Positions 6,911 through 8,713 of a stretch of DNA of 8,713 nt are shown one piece after another. Source of the DNA: Gemmatimonadota bacterium (GTDB taxonomy: Bacteria; Gemmatimonadota; Gemmatimonadetes; Gemmatimonadales; Gemmatimonadaceae); NCBI GenBank assembly GCA_003222065.1, contig QHUV01000094.1, positions 1 to 8,713 on the forward strand, in the 5' to 3' direction. The first letter of the stretch is position 1. Each line of letters starts with the position of its first letter. The position numbers and the translations under genes are program-made. The notes below the pieces were generated by a model, which worked only from the letters and a program-made list of their open reading frames with translations, was not told the DNA's origin and made no database searches.

Positions 6911-8220
6911 ATGCGTTTGCTGAAGCCGGTCGCCTTTGTGGCCCTGCTCGGCGCCCTCGCGCCCGACGTGCTCGCGGCCCAAGCGTCGACCCCTCCTTCA
7001 CGACCCGCCGCGACGAGGCTGACGCTCGATGAGGCGATTTTGCTCGCGCGTCAGAACAATCCCCTCTACCTCCAGACGACGAACGAACGCAAGAGTGCCG
7101 ACGCACAGGTGAAGCAGGCGTACAGCGCTCTGCTGCCGTCGTCAAACGCGTCGTTCTATTCCGGCTATCAGCAGGGCGGCCAGATCTACGTGTCGGGAGG
7201 CTCGCTCGCCGTTGGCTCGGATCAGCTACAATCGGGCTATAATCTCGGTCTCAACTACCGGATCAATGCCGGCACGCTCGTGCAGCCGCGAGCCGCGAAG
7301 GCAAATCGCGTCGCCGCCGACGCTGATATCACCGGCGCGGCCGAAACACTCCGCTCGAATGTGACGCAGCAGTACATCGCTGCCCTTCCTTGTTCCAGCA
7401 GATTGGGATTCAGCCGCCTAACGCCGTGGATTTGGCGACGACGTTCGCGGTGGCCAAGCCTACCTTTGCGTTGGATTCCGTTCTCGATCTCGCGCGACGA
7501 GTTAACCCGGCGGTACGCGCGTTGCGGGAACGCGAAAACGCCGCGGGGTGGAACGTGCGCGTCGCGCAATCGAGCTACACGCCAACGCTCAGCCTTTCGA
7601 CCGGCTGGAGCGGCAACTCGTTCCAATACACGAACTCTGATTTCCTCGTTCAGAGAGCCATTAGCGGGAATCTTGCGGGCCTCGCGAGCTGCCTCACACA
7701 GGACTCGATACGCACGGCCGTCAACATGAGCAGCCTGAATTGCAACAACGGCCGGTTCGTGTTGAGCGACGCGCAGGCGGCGTCAATTCGGGAGGAGAAC
7801 AAGACCTTTCCATTCAAGTTCCAGCGTGCGCCGCTCTCGCTGTACGCCCAGCTTTCCATTCCGATCTTCGACAATTACAGCCGCGAGCAGCGCGTCGAGC
7901 AGGCCGCGGTCGACCGTGACAACGCGCGGCTGAACGTCAGGTCGCGGGAGCTGCAGACCACGGCCGACGTCACGCTCGGCTACCTCAACCTCGTCACGGC
8001 CGTGCGCACCGTCGAGCTGCAAGAAGTGAACGCGCAGAAGGCCCGCGAAGAGCTGACGTACGCGCAGGAGCGGTATCGTGTCGGCGCGGCGACGTTTCTC
8101 GACGTTACAACCTCGAGCGGCGCGTTCGTGCAGGCCCAAGTCGATCGAGTCAACGCCATCTACGAGTATCACCGGGCGTACGCCGCGCTGGAAGCCGCGG
8201 TCGGCCGTCCCCTCCGCTGA
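6911..8220 (+). pseudogene. TolC-family outer-membrane efflux protein, broken by internal deletion and frameshift
   Basis: TolC-family proteins form trimeric outer-membrane channels for tripartite pumps and have two internal repeats. From ATG 6911 the product has a signal peptide (about residues 1-23), then LTLDEAILLARQNNP, coil and strand segments, and the helix NVTQQYIAAL ending at 7387. After that, family similarity jumps from frame 2 to frame 1 and resumes at LFQQIGIQPPN (from 7390) through to the TGA at 8218-8220. The second half includes REQRVEQAAVDRDNARL, a long helix, and the signature AQERYRVGAATFLDV. In the first half the matching helix and its GAAT-LDV-like signature are missing, so roughly 80 codons are gone as well as the frame. 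Read from 6911, translation would run out of frame to a stop at 7727-7729 and give a 272-residue product with about 113 wrong residues at the end. The adaptor gene follows 17 bp later. Either a genuine pseudogene or an assembly error is possible. Confidence 0.82.
7384..7392 (+). other. Deletion/frameshift junction inside the TolC-like gene
   Basis: Frame 2 encodes family-like sequence up to the Leu codon at 7385-7387 (YIAAL), and frame 1 encodes it from the TTG at 7390-7392 (LFQQIG). The join falls in CCTTCCTTG, a tandem CCTT, which could be short homology used in a deletion, though that is speculation. No Shine-Dalgarno precedes the TTG, so independent translation of the 3' part (7390-8220, 276 codons) from there is doubtful. 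Confidence 0.7.
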
Positions 8221-8225
8221 GCGAC

Positions 8226-8230
8226 AGAGG
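8226..8230 (+). promoter_or_regulatory. Ribosome binding site of the adaptor gene
   Basis: AGAGG at 8226-8230 sits seven bases before the ATG at 8238 and just after the TolC-like stop. The 17-bp gap has no room for a promoter, which supports cotranscription of the two genes. Confidence 0.6.
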
Positions 8231-8237
8231 CTCATCC

Positions 8238-8713
8238 ATGAGCAAGAAAACGAAGTGGTCGTTGGCCGGTCTATTCGTCATCGCGGTCGCCGCGGTCATC
8301 ACGCTGACGGCGATGCGCAGTGGCACCAAGGCGGTGAGCGTCCGCATCGAGCCCGTGCAGAAGCGCGACCTGATCGCTTCCGTGACGGCGAGCGGAAACG
8401 TCACGCCGCATACGAAGGTGGATCTGAGCTCGGACATCACCGGCAAGATCGTTAGACTGGACGTGAAGGAAGGACAGATAGTGTCGAAGGGCCAGTTCCT
8501 CCTCCAAATCGATCCCCAGGAGGCGCAGGCTAACGTGCAGCGCGCCGAGGCGGCGCTGTCGGCGGCCAAAGCGTCCTCCGCTCAGGCGAAAGCGAGCCTG
8601 TTGCAAGCGCGGAAGAGCTACGAGCGCTCGCTCGAGATCAAGAAGAGCAATGCGCAGCTCATCTCCGACGAGCAGCTCGAGCAACTCCGCACGACGGTGG
8701 ATGTCGACGAAGC
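8238..8713 (+). CDS. HlyD/MacA-type periplasmic adaptor (membrane fusion protein), 3'-truncated by window edge
   Basis: The frame from ATG 8238 is open to the window end (158 codons plus two bases). Adaptors of this family bridge an inner-membrane pump (ABC or RND) and a TolC-type channel. Residues 1-7 are basic and 8-26 are hydrophobic, giving a membrane anchor or uncleaved signal. IEPVQKRDLIASVTASGNV (37-55) is the usual first membrane-proximal strand. The half-lipoyl motif follows at about 60-93 (TGKIVRLDVKEGQIVSKGQ and LLQIDP), and an alanine- and glutamine-rich alpha-hairpin (about 95-158) starts with QEAQANVQRAEAAL. Its position 17 bp after a TolC-family gene, with a good AGAGG site, supports a tripartite export operon. 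The MacA/ABC-type versus RND-type choice cannot be made from this N-terminal part; the next genes would decide it. Confidence 0.9.
   Translation, partial: MSKKTKWSLAGLFVIAVAAVITLTAMRSGTKAVSVRIEPVQKRDLIASVTASGNVTPHTKVDLSSDITGKIVRLDVKEGQIVSKGQFLLQIDPQEAQANVQRAEAALSAAKASSAQAKASLLQARKSYERSLEIKKSNAQLISDEQLEQLRTTVDVDE

Larger units (their letters stand above)
426..7423. repeat. Dispersed short word CGTTAGGC / GCCTAACG, ten sites
   Basis: Exact CGTTAGGC on the + strand occurs at 1660, 1943, 2891 and 4175. Its complement GCCTAACG occurs at 3424, 4307, 5279, 6784 and 7416. A 7-base match, GTTAGGC, is at 426. Seven of the ten extend to CGTTAGGCG. At about 65% GC a given 7-mer of this composition is expected about once in this length on both strands together. 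Sites lie in the aldehyde dehydrogenase, kinase, creatininase-like and TolC-like genes and in the 6771-6910 spacer. In the genes the word is read as Leu-Gly, Val-Arg, Pro-Asn or Leu-Thr, so protein sequence does not explain it. Shorter CGTTAG matches are at 6765 and 8450, and CTAACG is at 8530. Function is unknown. Confidence 0.7.

Noticed and set aside
7384..7392. Programmed ribosomal frameshift in the TolC-like gene
   Set aside because: There is no classical slippery heptamer, and a shift alone would not explain the missing ~80 codons between the two halves.
7250..8569. Several - strand open frames across the TolC-like and adaptor genes
   Set aside because: They are Arg-rich antisense shadows with no start context or recognisable domain, whereas the + strand frames match TolC and HlyD signatures.

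Overview
The window is high-GC bacterial DNA, densely coded on both strands, with five protein genes and one broken gene. Several things suggest a Gemmatimonadota-like or other high-GC Gram-negative soil bacterium: outer-membrane export genes, signal peptides ending before Ala-Gln, and a large NtrY-type kinase. This is inference from style; no rRNA or marker gene is present.

Layout. Positions 1-1140 (+) are the 3' part of a succinate-semialdehyde-type aldehyde dehydrogenase whose start lies outside the window. It converges on a very large membrane sensor histidine kinase at 1169-5242 (-), with 28 bp between the two genes and a small perfect hairpin there. The kinase is divergent from a creatininase-superfamily metal hydrolase at 5259-6020 (+), with only 16 bp between the start codons. 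Next on the + strand come a predicted secreted protein of unknown function (6063-6770), a TolC-family outer-membrane factor that appears broken by an internal deletion and frameshift (6911-8220), and the first 158 codons of a HlyD/MacA-type periplasmic adaptor (8238 to the window end).

How the genes fit together. The TolC-like gene and the adaptor are 17 bp apart and form the start of a tripartite efflux or secretion operon; the inner-membrane pump would be encoded beyond the right edge. The damaged TolC gene means that, as written, the operon would not supply a normal outer-membrane channel unless the lesion is a sequence error. The kinase has a complete catalytic core, but no response regulator is visible. 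The aldehyde dehydrogenase and the creatininase-like hydrolase are metabolic enzymes with no evident pathway link to each other.

There is no gene-free stretch over 300 bp; the longest spacer is 140 bp (6771-6910). It holds two small hairpins, a run of eight C and a ribosome binding site. I see no tRNA, rRNA, CRISPR array, insertion sequence or phage gene.

The most unexpected pattern is a dispersed word, CGTTAGGC (reverse complement GCCTAACG). It occurs nine times exactly, plus one 7-base match, on both strands, in several codon frames and between genes. That is roughly ten times what base composition predicts.
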